Counted from the first letter of the stretch, positions 33,197 to 45,628 are shown. The stretch: 64,000 nucleotides of DNA from Leptobrachium leishanense (GCA_009667805.1 CM019067.1:67130637-67194636); one strand, 5' to 3'. Notes: generated by a model not told the origin, from the sequence alone. Translations and numbers: made by a program.

Positions 33197-33800
33197 AGGC
33201 TAATTCACCTCACCCGCCGCTCTGTCTCTGCCGCTCCCCTCTGCGAGTCCCTTCACTGGCTCCCCATCCACTGCAGAATTAAGTTCAAAATCCTTATCCT
33301 TACCTACCAAACCCTCACTAACTCAGCTCCCCACTACCTGTCCTCACTAATCACCAGATACACCCCAGCCCGCTCCCTAAGGTCAAACAGTGACCTGCGC
33401 CTAGCGTCTCCCCGCATCACCTCTTCCCATGATAGACTGCAGGATTTCTCACGCGCAGCCCCCACTCTCTGGAACGCTCTCCCTCGTACTGTCAGACTTT
33501 CCCCTAACTTCTCTTCCTTCAAACGCTCCCTTAAAACATTCCTATTTAGGGAAGCCTACCACCCAACTCACTGACACAACCATCAATCACTCTCACCTTA
33601 CAGTCCTCTCCTCCTATTTCCAACCCCAACCCTCCTAGATTGTGAGTTCCTACGGGAATAGGGCCCTCATCTCCTCCTGTACTGTTTGTCAAATGTTGTT
33701 CAATGTATTGTAACCCTGTCTATACTGTGCTTATTGTACAGCGCTGCGGAATATGCTGGCGCTTTATAAATAAAGAATAATAATAATAATAATAATAATA
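33197..33800 (+). pseudogene. L2-like LINE, C-terminal coding part and 3' tail
   Basis: Plus-strand frame from about 33200: LAHLTRRSVSAAPLCESLHW, LPIHCRIKFKILILTYQTLT, APHYLSSLITRYTPARSLRS, DFSRAAPTLWNALPRTVRL and FKRSLKTFLFREAYHPTH, the L2-type C-terminus. The 3' UTR has ttgtgagttcctacgggaat, then agcgctgcggaatatgctgg, tttataaataaagaataa and a (TAA)n tail at 33778-33801. The inserted copy is 5'-truncated inside a piggyBac-type MITE. Confidence 0.9.
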
Positions 33801-34397
33801 CATCATGTCCTGTTAGAATGCTATAACCAAACATGTAAAAATGTAAAGTTCTATTCAGAATTCAATCATTTACAGTTTCTAAAAGATTTTTTTTCACATT
33901 TCATCATCCAAACCTTTGTAATTATATATATTCTAGTGGGCACCCTACTTGAAAAAAAATAGAAACGGGAGCCTGTTACAGCATTTTTTCTGAAAAAATA
34001 CACAATTTTTACATGATTTTGTGGGGTGTAAAAAATGGAAATAAAAGAAGGAGCCAAGGGGGGGGGGCATCGTTTCCTTTATGAATAAAAGCAGATAAAA
34101 CCACCTTAGAACAGAGAAACTTTTTTAATGTTTACACATTACGTGGTCATATTTGGTATTGTTGAAAAGGCCAGACTCTGACCTTTCCAATGACACCTAA
34201 CTTGACCTTGTATGGTGTAAATATCAGAGATGCAGGGTTCCAAAACACCCCATGTGACTCTCATAGGAGTGCAGCGGTTTAGGTTTTTGATGAACCAATA
34301 CGTAATTACGCATTGCACCATCACCTTCAAACTTGCTGGCACCATGGGAAATGAGAAGGTGCGTTAGTACAGCATCATTGTTCATGTTATTATTGAA

Positions 34398-34901
34398 AAC
34401 TGAATACACAAAAAGGGTAGCACTCACCCTTTACTAAACATTCAGTATGGGTGCGTCTCGACAAAATTCTAATTATAACAAACCAAAAACAGAGCACACC
34501 AAACATCATATACAGGCCAAGCACCCCTTCCTGACACAGGTGCTCCACCCACAGGTTCTATTTAACCTTGAACTGCAGGAAGCTCCAGTAAGGACTTGGT
34601 CCACAGTAAATGAGTTATTCCCATGAGAGCAGTCATTGGTTGGCATAATAGGAGCATGATAGGAGCAGAATAGGACCTGCCAAGAGTGGAATACATTGAT
34701 GCTGTTGGCAGGCTTAAGCAATTTATGCCCATTCATTGCGAACTAAATCTCCACCATTTTTCAACAGAGCTTAAAACCTTGTGAAGAGTCTAAAATGAGT
34801 TAAGCACTGCTGCGGATCCTGAAAGGGGTAAGAATGGTTACAAGCATTTATAAGGTTAAATAAGGTAAACTGTTGTTGTTCCTTTGAATTTCTACGTGAT
34901 G
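34398..34901. mobile_element. Unknown 504-bp retroposon, 9-bp TSD ATTATTGAA
   Basis: Interrupts the pB1-like element between ttattattgaa and caattgtgctgcatta, with ATTATTGAA at 34389-34397 and 34902-34910. No inverted termini and no poly-A. It begins aactgaatacacaaaaaggg. A 12-24-bp internal inverted piece aaagggtagcac..accctttact is at the left. Family not recognised. Confidence 0.55.
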
Positions 34902-35350
34902 ATTATTGAACAATTGTGCTGCATTAGGGGGGGAAAAAATGAAAATTTTTTATATTTATTTATTTTATTTTTACAAATAACCTGGTCATGCATTTCTATC
35001 ATTGGAAAGGCCATGCTCTGACCTTTCCAACGATACCTTGTATGACATTCTACATCGTCCAAAGGACCCCTGTACTGCCATCTTAGGGATTTCCCCAACC
35101 CAGCTGGGGGGGAGGTTCCATTCCAATGTCAATGAGCCTATACACAATGACGTCAGTGGGCGGGGGAGGTCCTGGGTCCTGGAGGCAGGTCTAACATCCA
35201 AGATGTCAGCCCACACTGGAAGATCACCACGGATGGCAAAAATATCAGGTGATCACAGCTGCGGAGAGAAGACTCACTCAGTATGTTGTCCACACGCTGG
35301 GAGCATTTGTGACAACGCGCTGAGCGTGTCCTTCACAGCCAAGTGGTTAA

Positions 35351-35936
35351 TGTCATAAAAAGCAGTATTCACATTTTGTTAACTACATGCTGTTAAACAA
35401 AATCACATAAACAAAATATTAAGGCTAAACTAAATAACAGGCAACAGTACTCAGAATCATAGAATAAACATTGATTTCATCAATAGTTCCTTGTGTTCCT
35501 AGCAACAAAAGCAAAATAATAAGAAGAAGCAGTTGCATGTCTTATGTATCGTCTTTTTAACAATGCTACATAAAGTGCTGATAATTTTGGGCTCATTTTT
35601 TTGTCTGTCAAAAGAAACTTTACGTGATATTTCTATTAAACTAAAAATAAATACCGCCGAGTGAAAAGAATCTGAAAAGATAAAATCACCGGGAAATCAA
35701 AGGTCAGGTTGTTTCCATGGTAGCATTAATATAGCCTTGGATTTAGAATGGTTGTATTTAATATTCAATAAAGAGAAAAAGTATTTCTTTGGCACAAAAT
35801 GCTTTAGGAAAAATTCTCATACTATCTTACCTTTATGGAAATTGTAAAATTGTGTGTTATAAGGTTTAATAATCACAAAAATATTACTAGAACAAGACTT
35901 AGAACTATGAATAATAATAATACTCTAAATAATAAA
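35351..35936. other. No gene or repeat recognised
   Basis: AT-rich sequence between the TTAA element and hAT A copy 2. Confidence 0.45.
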
Positions 35937-35944
35937 TGCTCTAC

Positions 35945-37784
35945 TAGGGATGGGCTGCCGGTTAGAAAGTTCGGCGAACTTCGAACTTTTTGCGACGTTC
36001 GCGAAAAGTTTGACCGTTAGTGAAACCCTGTTTGCAAAAAACTACTTAACGAAAATGTCTGGAATTTACATATAAGATCCAATGAATGATAATAAAAAGG
36101 ACTGTTACAGAAAAATGAAAAAACGATTTAAATAAAAAAACAGAAAAAAATTTGCAAAGAAAATTCCAAAAAATGCTTAAAAGATCCTTACAAAATCTAA
36201 AAATAAAGAGACTTTACTGCAGAATATAATAATAAATGGTTTATTAGATATTGATTTAAAACGGGAATATTTTTAACATTGAAGCCTATGGGATTCTCCT
36301 GAATAAACCTGCCGAATGAAACCTCCGAACAGCAGGGCATTTCGGCAACTTTTCACTGCTGGGTTTTGTTCTCTGAATAGACGAAGCATTGCTTCTCTAT
36401 GGGGATTTCACTGCCCTCGAACAGGCACCGACCAGGCACAGTATTTGCAGGCAATTCGCCAACATTTGGCAAACTGCCTGCTCTCTGAATAGCCGAATTG
36501 CCAAGAAAAGTAACCGAACGCTGAATTTCAGTGTTCGATTACCTTTCGGCCACAATTTGGATCTCTTTGAAAAACCCTGTTAGAATCTCGGTGTCGTGCA
36601 CCACCGACTAAGACACAATTTTTCTGCACTTGAATGTGACAGGTGCATATCATTTCAATATTTGACCGTGGGGTCCAACCCTGCACTCTTCCACAATACC
36701 TCAGAGGGGTTACGGTGTGAAGGCACTGCCTGGCACCAATGGCCCAATATTTGGGTGCACTGACCCGTGTACCGGATGCATACAGGGCAGCCATCAGAAA
36801 TGATGGGGCCCCTTACTGAACCTCGCAATGGGGCCCCCCGTAAACTTCCTCAACCCGTAACAGGTTTTCACCCCCTTCCAAAACAAAAAAAGGACATAAC
36901 ACAGTTCCACGGCAATAAAACCCACAGTAATGTGTGGTGTATATGAGCGTATCTGTCACGTCTGGGGCTCAGAAGGGACCCTGACACCCGACGGTGCCAT
37001 TGACAAACCGGGTGCCAGGAGTTGTGCTAGCTTCCGGAGCTCACAGGGCTGGTCAGGAGGCGGGGTGCAGCATGATAACGCACGCCCACCGGGTTTAAAT
37101 ACAGATAGCGCGATCGCCCTGTCGTGGCGTTTGCTTCCCTCAGGGCTGAGTGTCTCCTGGCGAGTCACTACTTGGTTGATTTTTCAGTCTCCGTTGTTAC
37201 CTGACTTGTATGAGAACCACCCCCGTGTACCAGTCCTTGGCTATTCCTTGACCACTCTAACTCTGATCGATTTTTGGCTTATATGATAGATACCCCTTGT
37301 GTACCATTTTGGCTATCCCTGACCACTCTAATACTGATCGATTTGGGATTGTGTTAGAATGCGTCCTTGTATACCATATGGCCTATATCAGGTATACCCT
37401 GTCCTGTGTGTTGGTAAAACATTTCCCACTCGTTGTTGGTCAAACATTTCCCACTCGTTGGTGATAAAACATTTCCCATGGTTTCAAATCATGTTTAAAC
37501 ATGAGCAAAAGCAGTAAATATGAGCTCAGCGAACAGCGGTGAAATGACTCAGCACTCAGCAGTGAAAGGGTTAAAAATGCTTTTTTAAAAAATAAATAAT
37601 AATTCATTGTTTTCTGTCCCCCAGGGCAATACCCAGACCCCATACACCTTTTATGGCCAATATCTTGCATATATGCCCTCTTGGAGGGCACTTTCATTTT
37701 CAGAACTTCAACCCCCCATTGACTTGCATTACGTTGAGTTAGAATTCAAACTTTTCGGCCGTTCAGGTGTTCGGCCCATCCCTG
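35945..37784 (+). mobile_element. Non-autonomous hAT element A, copy 2, TSD TGCTCTAC
   Basis: Ends TAGGGATGGGC and GCCCATCCCTG, exact 8-bp TSD TGCTCTAC (35937-35944, 37785-37792). Left 300 bp match the right end of copy 1 in reverse. 36280-36590 has ctctgaatag-flanked inverted segments and is probably another MITE. 36590-37430 is unassigned. A pB1 terminus in reverse is at 37496-37570, next to TTAA 37571-37574. Confidence 0.9.
37215..37490. repeat. Local tandem duplications
   Basis: Two about 75-bp units contain ttggctatyccttgaccactctaa and ctgatcgattt (37231-37360). Three about 25-bp units contain aaacatttcccactcgttg or a variant (37425-37480). Confidence 0.8.
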
Positions 37785-37867
37785 TGCTCTACCATACTAA
37801 TATGTTCCAGATATTGATTATATAAAACTCTTGGTCCTCTAAAATCTGTAATGCAAACAGTATCATC

Positions 37868-38625
37868 TACAGATATTTATTATTATACTTTATTTATATA
37901 GCGCCAGTATATTCCACAGCGCTGAACAATAGGCATGATATAGACAGGGTTACAAAACATTGAGACTTTTGATAAACCAGTGCAGGAGGAAACGAGGGAC
38001 CTATTCCTGTGGGAACTCACAATCTAGAAGGGTTGGGGGTGGAAATAGGAGGAGAGGACTGCAATGTGAGGGATGGACTGCAAGGTAAGAGTGATGGACT
38101 GCAAGGTGAGATTGATGGCCTGGTTGGGGCAGTGAGGTGTATCAGTGAGTTGGGTGGTAGGCTTCCCTAAATAGAAATGTCATAAGGGAGCGTTGGAAGG
38201 AAGGGAAACCAGGGGAAAGTCTGACAGTACGAGGGAGAGCGTTCCAGAGGATGGGGGCTGCACGTGAGAAATCCTGCAGTCTATCATGGGAAGAGGTAAT
38301 GCGGGGAAAAGCTAGGCGCAGGTCACTGTTTGATCTTAGGGAGCGGGCTAGGGTGTATTTGGTGATTAGTGAGGACAGGTAGTGGGGAGCTGAGTTAGTG
38401 AGAGCTTTGTAGGTAAGGGTAAGGATTTTGAATTCTACAGTGGATGGGGAGCCAGTGAAGGGACTCGCAGAGGGGAACGGCAGAGACAGAGTGGTGGGTG
38501 AGGTGGATGATCCCTGGCAGAGACATTCAGAATGGATTGTAGGGGGCGAGGCACGAGAGAGGGAGGCCAGCTAGAAGATTATTACAATAGCCAAATCAGG
38601 AGATTACAAGGTCATGGTTGAGTTG
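37868..38625 (-). repeat. L2-like LINE 3' end, minus strand
   Basis: Starts with tattattatactttatttat and agcgccagtatattccacag (reverse of the L2 tail) and continues through caatctagaagggttggggg and ggaagcctaccaccc in reverse. A gtgatggactgcaaggt unit is locally repeated. It is homologous to 1-197 and 33197-33800. The frame is broken. Confidence 0.82.
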
Positions 38626-38978
38626 CTTTGTATTTATATAATATTTATTTAATATCTACATATTATAGTTATCTCTATGATTTCTAAAGGTCCAGTGTTT
38701 TCCACAGTGAAAAACAATAAAGTCTAGGGAAAATACACTGCAAGTTTTAGATGACCAAAACAAAATGTGTAGAGCGCCTGTTAGAAAGAGAAGATGAGAA
38801 TTAACACTTATGGGAATTTGAAATTAGAATGGATTAATGAAACATATTGTTCATAAATTGCAAGAGATCAAAAATACAGGGCCCTCTTCCACACTTGATG
38901 ATAAGAGAACTACAGGGGGCATTATACATTACATCTCCCACAGTTAGCTTATCGCCGGAAAATGCTATTCCACTTATG
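38626..38978. other. No gene recognised
   Basis: AT-rich flank of the SINE below. Confidence 0.45.
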
Positions 38979-39445
38979 TGCCGACTGGATGGAGCAGAGG
39001 TAATATCACTGCCCTATAACCGTTGAGACCCAGGCTCGATCCCAACCAGAGCACCTCTCCAATAAGTGTCCTTGGGCAAGACACCTAACGGTACATACTT
39101 GCCCACCACACAATATCGGCTGTGGCGTTCAGTGGTAACATCTTTACCCTTCGACCATGGAGAAGCAAGTCAAAATACCATTCAGCACATCCCTCGCTCC
39201 AATACAACTGTGGAGACCTCTCAATTCTACAAGAAGTGGGCTAAACCTAACTACCAGCTTGCTGATCTGCAATTATGGAAAGATGACCCAATCCCACTCA
39301 GAAGACGCTACCAGCGAGTGTCCTTGGGCAAGACACATAATGATAACGATGCTCCTACCTCACAAAATACTTGTACTTCTCATAGATTGTAAGTTCCTTT
39401 GGGAACAGGGTCCCCCTGAATCAAGTCATCTCATCCATGTGTGGT
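38979..39445 (+). mobile_element. tRNA-derived dimeric SINE with L2-like tail, copy 1
   Basis: The head resembles a tRNA: A-box-like actggatggagcagaggtaa (38984-39003) and B box ggctcgatccc (39033-39043). It is followed by the body phrase aagtgtccttgggcaagaca. A second tRNA-like segment ggctgtggcgttcagtggta is at about 39118-39137, and the body phrase recurs at about 39317, so the unit is a dimer. The 3' part atagattgtaagttcctttg and gaacagggtccccc resembles the L2 3' UTR, suggesting mobilisation by an L2 enzyme. Transcription by RNA polymerase III is expected. The two 100-codon ORFs across it are chance frames. Confidence 0.78.
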
Positions 39446-40077
39446 ATTGTTATGTACTTTAAGTTCTAAGTACTCTAAGTACTTCTAAGTACTGTAAAAC
39501 AGAGTTGATAATAAAAATATGCAGGTTCAGATTTTCTTATTTACCATCTCCATTTTACGTGCAGCCGTGGAATAGGACTCATAAGGCTAACTTTTTTAAA
39601 TAAAATATTCTATCTTTATATTTTTGCACAGAAAATACATAATCACTCAATATAAATAAAGAATAAAATAGTTAAAATCCCCAATATCATTTGAAAGTTA
39701 AAATTAAGGCAACTTGAAAAGTAAATATTCTACTTATTTGAAACATTTGATGTAATTTATAATGTTTTCATAATGTGTTCATTTGTCAATTTGAAGTTTA
39801 GTAAACTGCTGAATGAAAATAACAGTCTGTTTTTACCTAAATAATTCAACATATTTCTGTAAGGAACATGTTTTATGTACCCAAATTAAGCATGTGTTAG
39901 CTATTCATATATTTTTTTTCTTTCTGATACTCCAAAGTAAATCAAATGATGATGAGATAATGAGATATAAAGATGTGTTTACATAGAATGTTGTATTAGT
40001 CGTTGCACATAAGTTTTACAATAAGGTCTACTTGACCTCTACAATGTTGTAGAGTCTAAAACATCATCGCACCCAAT
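39446..40077. other. No gene recognised
   Basis: AT-rich. Short taagtact repeats at 39460-39498 follow the SINE tail. Confidence 0.45.
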
Positions 40078-40135
40078 GGAGAGAAATCTCAATGTATCCT
40101 TCCTGGTAAAATCCTTTATAAATAAATAAATAAAT
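40078..40135 (+). repeat. LINE (Rex1/CR1-like) 3' tail fragment
   Basis: gagaaatctcaatgtatcct, tcctggtaaaatcctttata and aataaataaataaata give the terminal 55 bp of the LINE, with an uninterrupted tail. Confidence 0.8.
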
Positions 40136-41745
40136 ATCCAGTGGAGCAATATCACCAGATGGGTCAATAGCAGGAATGATGATGCATAGTACCCAGAATA
40201 GGTAGAAGAGTGTGCTTGAATGGTTTCCTGACATAATGATACTGTCAAAGTACGTAATAACCAAACACACAGGTAAAGGCACAACAGAACAGACAAATAT
40301 ATCAGAGGACCTAATTGAGAACTCATCCATTTAGTGGCTGGATTGCTAAACTAATAGAAAGTCACAAAGGAGCCAAGATCAGTTTAAGGGAGGTAGGGAT
40401 ACATGGAGACAAAATCAGAAGTCAAGGAATTAAAGAGAACAAAAATAGTAAAAGTGTCAGGCTGAGGTCAAAACACAGAACAATCATCGTAAAGAAACAT
40501 ACTGAAAGGAATCAGGAAACCACATCAGGACAACAGTCACAAAGCTATAATTTTGTTTCCCATTGGCCAGAGCAGAAGGAGGGTGGAAGATAATAGGATT
40601 GGCCAGAAATCCAGAAGGGCATAAAGTCCAGGTCTTGCCCCATCAGAATTATAAGTGGGACACACCAGTAAGGCAATGTTATCAAAATGGTGCATTGGTG
40701 GTAATGTTCCTTCAGGAAGAAGCAAATCAGGAGCAGTCTTGGTCACCGGAGGTATGGGGACCGACCAGAGCATAGTGAGATTCCTTTAAGAACGAAGAAT
40801 TCAGAAGATACCCTGTGATAATATCAGCACACGTCATTTATTATTGTGTGTTTCTTGGTAAGACATTTTCAAAACTTTGTGTCATTCTGAACGTCTTGAA
40901 TGCTCTCTGTCATTACAACCAAGAAAAAAAATGAGATGTAAAATATTGACTCCTCCAGGAAGAGGCACAAATGTAATGTAATGACAGCCTGTAAATCATG
41001 ACACCTTCGCAAGATTGTGTTTATGGTGTCAGTCATCTCCGTACTGTTATTTTGCGCTTGATGTCAGAGTAATATAAGCCTTGTAATGTCTGTTATATAT
41101 TCTGTATCTCTTTGGATTAGAACACTGGCTCAATGTATTGTATTGATTGCAACATTTTAAACTTTTGTTTCTGCGTTGTAGATGCTGATCTAGTTTATCT
41201 GTTCCCAATTTTTTTCTAGTAATGTATGTTAAGGAATGAATTATGGAAGTCAACAGCTCCCACATTTTCCTGGTTCTTTGCAATGTCATAGTCCAGCCTT
41301 AAGTTCAAATGAACGTGGTCTCATACTAACAGATGGAACAGGAGCATTCACTCTGCAGCTCGAGTACCAGTTTTAAGAATAAAGGGGTCATAGTGTGTGT
41401 CTAATATATAGATCAAGGAGTAGTGCTGAGTATGCCTGTATGGTCTGGTACCAGGTGGAGGAATTATGTGATTTTTTTGTTGCAAGCTGTATATACGTAT
41501 CAATACAGATATCACAAGAACATGGGTCTGCATTTGAAGTCTCTGTATATCTAATGAATTAGCATCTTCTTGCATGCAGCTCTGTCCAATCAAAGAGCTA
41601 GTCCATTAGGATGTTCCATTATCATTCAATGACAAAGAAAACTGAAAAATACAACTATCTGGTGTAAGTCCATATCAACACATCTATGAGTGATCATATT
41701 ATTCAAGTGACAAATATGGTGTCTTCCCCATACAGTAGATGTGTT
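40136..41745. other. No gene recognised; part probably old repeat
   Basis: 40330-40800 is purine-rich with short open frames on both strands and reads like old repeat sequence, but I cannot name it. 40800-41745 looks single-copy in this window. Confidence 0.4.
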
Positions 41746-41753
41746 GTTTAGGC

Positions 41754-41937
41754 CAGTGTTGATCAACTCAGGTCATCAGGGAGAACTAACAGTCCAGATT
41801 TTAAGGATCACCTTGGGGAAATGCAGAATGAATCCTGCAATCACTGAGCAGCAAATCGTATCACCTGTGCGGTGCTTCAGATATCTGGCAAACCTGGTCT
41901 GTTAGTGGGCCCTGAGGACTGGAGTTGAGAAACACTG
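41754..41937. mobile_element. hAT-type MITE D, 184 bp
   Basis: Left CAGTGTTGATCAACTCAGG, right GGACTGGAGTTGAGAAACACTG, inverted. Flanks GTTTAGGC (41746-41753) and GTTAAGGT (41938-41945) are an 8-bp TSD with two differences. The termini agree with a MITE type common in fish and amphibian genomes. Confidence 0.85.
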
Positions 41938-42019
41938 GTTAAGGTAGATCAATGTTGAATAATGCAGACACAGTAGAGTAATGTGCAGCAACAGTCATAG
42001 TACAGGCACATATCAGGAT

Positions 42020-43240
42020 GGTCGTAGGCCTCAGACCTTTCCCAGAGCTAAGTACCCTTTACTCCTTCCCTCTCAGATATCTTTTCCTCTACCTTTTGAG
42101 TAAAACACATCCTAACCAAATATATTTGGGGTCTGTGTCAGGCGAAAGATATGATTTCTTACTACAAACTCTGACTTGGTTGCAAACAGATCGCCAAACC
42201 TCTATCGATATGCTATAAATTCCTATCCACTCTGTCCGTGATGTCTAAACTAACATACATGGTTTGTGGAAGACTTAGGTGAGTCATACCATGTTAAATG
42301 GTGGTACACTGCTATAAAAATGATGCATAACTATGTCAAGTGTACAAATGCAAAAGAGTCACTGTTAAAACTTGTGCACAGATGGTACGTCATAGTTGCC
42401 CTTCTTTCCCATATTTCTGATGCATGTCTAGCTACCTGTTGGTGATGTCTGACTGCGTAAGGCACCATCTCCCACACTTTCTGGTCGTGCCCTTTACTGG
42501 CCATGTACTGGGCACAGATGCAACAACTTATCACTCGATGTACAGGCATAAAACTCCCCCTGACATTGGAATTTGGTTTTCTATTAAATTTCTTCCTGAC
42601 GACCACCAATCATTATCAATGGCAATGAATGCTGTTTGCTCTGAGTGTGGCGAATATTTTAATAGCTAAGGCTTGGTTGTCTCCGAACCCATTCCTTTTC
42701 CCTTCATGAATGATCAACAGCTTGCGAACCATGTGCCTGTATGAAAGAATGTCCCATGGGTTACATGATACTATCGCCACCTTCTAAAACGTGTGGTCGG
42801 GATGGTGTGCCTCTTAAAATGAAGAGCCGAAGTATAGGAGTATGCTGTTCTCCCCTCAGTTCCCTTAATTTTAAGTGAGAACTGTATCACTTGAGTGGCC
42901 CATGGCTGGAAGAAAGTAAAACCCCACCATAACGACAGGAGTCACCTTTTACTTTATACACACCTTGCAAATCCATGGACTACTTGAGTCATATTTCTTT
43001 GTTCCTTTGTTTCTGGCTCTTCCAGAGCTGATGTTTACAATTTGTTGTATATGATAGTTTTGATTCCACATGCTGTATTTCACCTTATTGTTTGACATAT
43101 GTGTATGACGTCAATGTATTTTTTTTTTTACCGTATTATGCAATGTTTGTTTCAACCACGTAAATCCCCAATTGAGAATTCTGCCTTTGTACTTGTATTT
43201 ACAAAAATCTATCAATAAAAAAGAAACATTTGCAAAAACA
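42020..43240 (+). pseudogene. L1/Tx1-like LINE, 5'-truncated, 10-bp TSD
   Basis: Bounded by ATATCAGGAT at 42010-42019 and 43241-43250. The ORF2 C-terminus is readable at about 42290-42720 in broken frames: SLLKLVHRWYV, then GTISHTFWSCPLLAMYW (the GTxxHxxWxCP zinc-knuckle-like motif of L1 ORF2), PLTLEFGFLL and ANILIAKAWL. The 3' UTR ends tatcaataaaaaagaaac and gcaaaaaca, an AATAAA with a short A-rich tail. A 66-codon ORF at 42018-42218 may be an upstream ORF2 remnant. Confidence 0.82.
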
Positions 43241-43250
43241 ATATCAGGAT

Positions 43251-45061
43251 TGGCATAACGTGAAGGGAACATTGGCACATTTAAGATGAAATTGGGCTAA
43301 AAGTGTACAAAATAAGTTCCAAAGAATAAAGTAATGGATTTTTTTTCTGTCTGAAAATGGAAACTTTTTTGCTGTTAAGTAAAATATAAACAAGTGTTAC
43401 TTTTCACAACATAAAATTGTGGTGACATCTTTTGTGATCGTTAAATTCATTACAAGTTTATCTCGTTGGTCTACTCTAAGCTAAACAAAATGAGTTTATA
43501 AATGAATATACTTTGAATTTATTTACTATTTGATTTAGTAAGCACTTTGTTTCTTTATGTTTTCGAACTTGTTTATAAGTGTTTTTGCTTGGTTTCTAAA
43601 CAGTGTTCTATGATGTATTCAGCCTCACTTCTAGATGCAATAGAATGCTTGCATACATCATCCAATGTTACTGTTTTTAGTAAACAGAAGAGGTAGAGAG
43701 CTGTGGCTGTGTTTATACAGAAGCATTGTTTAAGTATTGGTGATGTCAATTATTTATAACTGCATGATCAAATTTTACCTTCTCTGCAGCATACTTTCCT
43801 ATTCATTATACAATCCACAGCAGCATCTTTCTTTTATATCTTCTAAATAGGAGTATATTTTAGAAATATAAGACAATGTTCTGAATAAAATGCTAAAGTA
43901 TTAAATTTAAATGCACAATTCTTCTCCTTTGAGTTATGTTGAAAATGCTTCAAAAATAAAGTCCTTGAACATTAGGAACAAGAACATTATGGTGCTGATA
44001 GAAGACTCTATTTAACTAGAAATTATTCATGCCCAATTCAGATGACATTTTAGTTTCAGGCTGCCAAAGGGAGCTTTATTAGTATGTCATTAATCAGTGC
44101 CTTGGTGGTGTCACCTGGTGAAAATGATTTAGAAGAGATTAGAGCACTCAAATGAAACACAGAAAATATCAAATTTATTTCCTGCATTAATCAGTCAATG
44201 AAGTACATTTTAGAAGAGAATGACATTTATATTCATTTATTTCTGACAGTACTGCAGCACCTTGCTCACTGTTAGCTAATATTGGCTTTTTTTCTCAAAT
44301 ACAATATTTTTATAATGTCCCTGGAATAATTCTATGGATGGTATGAATAAAGTTAAGACGATACATTACATCTGAGAAGTAGAATAAAATTATATATAGC
44401 TACTGTTAATAGTATCACTTTAAATAATGAACATAATTTTCTAATTACAACCTATTATGGTCTATTTGTTCAACTCTCGACCTATCATGGTGGTAATTTG
44501 GGTTAGTTAAACAAAAAAGTCACATAGCTCCCCATTTGCTCTAGAAAAAGCCAATTACACGAGGAAACGAGTGTCAGACAGTTTTTAAATATAACATTGG
44601 AGTCACACGCATGCCATGTGAGAATACTATTTATAGTGTAGGTTAAAGGGGTCCCAAATGGTCTGCCTATAAATAACTGCTATATCTTGAAGACTCTGAG
44701 ACCTTTGCCAGTTTATAATTGATACAGAGGGCAAAATACTAGTGAATTCAGTTTAGGATGCAACGTGATTTGTCCAAATTTTGGGTGATTCATTGATAGT
44801 CCAAATTACAAAACATCAGACAGCCACATGGACAACATTAACTCCACACGAGCTGAAGGAGGGATTTTGTTTTTAGCTCATGTATTCGTGCAGCATGCGC
44901 CTTCAAGTGGTGGCTGGCCAACAACACTCTAAAAAATTGTAAAATGTAAAAACAAACAAATCCGAGGTTCAAAATGCCAGCCATACCTCCCATGCATCCA
45001 CCCAACATGGTACAAGTGGGGGTATTTCACTGTTGCTTTCCCAGCACTGTGGAGATTAAAT
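43251..45061. other. Single-copy-looking sequence, no gene recognised
   Basis: Longest stretch in the window without any repeat I can recognise. 43680-44230 is of balanced composition without low complexity. No ORF or splice-bounded exon stands out. Confidence 0.4.
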
Positions 45062-45073
45062 AATATCAGTGAC

Positions 45074-45628
45074 CACCTCTGCCGACCGCAGCTCAAAATG
45101 CTTTTCATCATCGTCTCCGCGACAATGCTACTCCTCGCCAGGAGTTGGAGGACGACTGAGGTTCTGACAAAACGACAGATTATAGGTCTCTTGGATCAAT
45201 ATCGTTCCTTTGACACCAAGGCCATGGCGGACTATGGCCAACACCCTCCCAAAAGGGACCCGTGGGCGGTCTGGGACATCCACAAGATATATAAGGCCTG
45301 TGGACCTTATTTGCTGCTCGTTGAGTTGGTTACGTAATTCCCCCCCAACAAAAGATGAGGGGGGCTTTCATATGCTAAACATGTGTTCTAAGTTTTTGCT
45401 CCTTTGGAAGCACTGAATTCCCTTCCTCCACTTTCCATTCCCTTCCCGAGTTTCCCCATTATTTTCTTCCTTATGTAGATAATAACATGAGAGTTAATTT
45501 TGTGCCTTACTGACCTTGCCTACTTCTGTTTGCCTTGGGTGCTGCTGCACTATTCATTGTATTGTAAACCTATTGTATTGTAAGCCTACTTTCCTCTCAA
45601 TAAAAACCTTTTTTTTTAAAAAAAAAAA
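45074..45628 (+). pseudogene. L1/Tx1-like LINE 3' end, poly-A, 12-bp TSD
   Basis: Exact TSD AATATCAGTGAC at 45062-45073 and 45629-45640. The last 80 codons of ORF2 are open (45098-45337): MLFIIVSATMLLLARSWRTT, KRQIIGLLDQYRSFDT, ending LLLVELVT. The 3' UTR ends with AATAAA (45599-45604) and an A-rich tail. Heavy 5' truncation, a textbook target-primed insertion. Confidence 0.88.

Larger units (their letters stand above)
32762..35346 (+). mobile_element. piggyBac-type MITE related to pB1, with three insertions
   Basis: Starts after TTAA (32758-32761) with ACCATTTCGCCACGTGGGC and ends GTCCTTCACAGCCAAGTGG before TTAA (35347-35350). Inside, the pB1 landmarks acccagacaaattatatatc (33132), cagcatcattgttcat (34370) and gacatccaagatgtc-like hairpins (35190-35205) appear in pB1 order. 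Insertions are a CR1 3' end (32836-33124), an L2 (33197-33800) and an unknown retroposon (34398-34901). More diverged than the other pB1 copies, so older. Confidence 0.75.

Noticed and set aside
36583..37440. LTR starting tgttagaatctcgg inside hAT A copy 2
   Set aside because: No matching CA end with target duplication was found; left unassigned.
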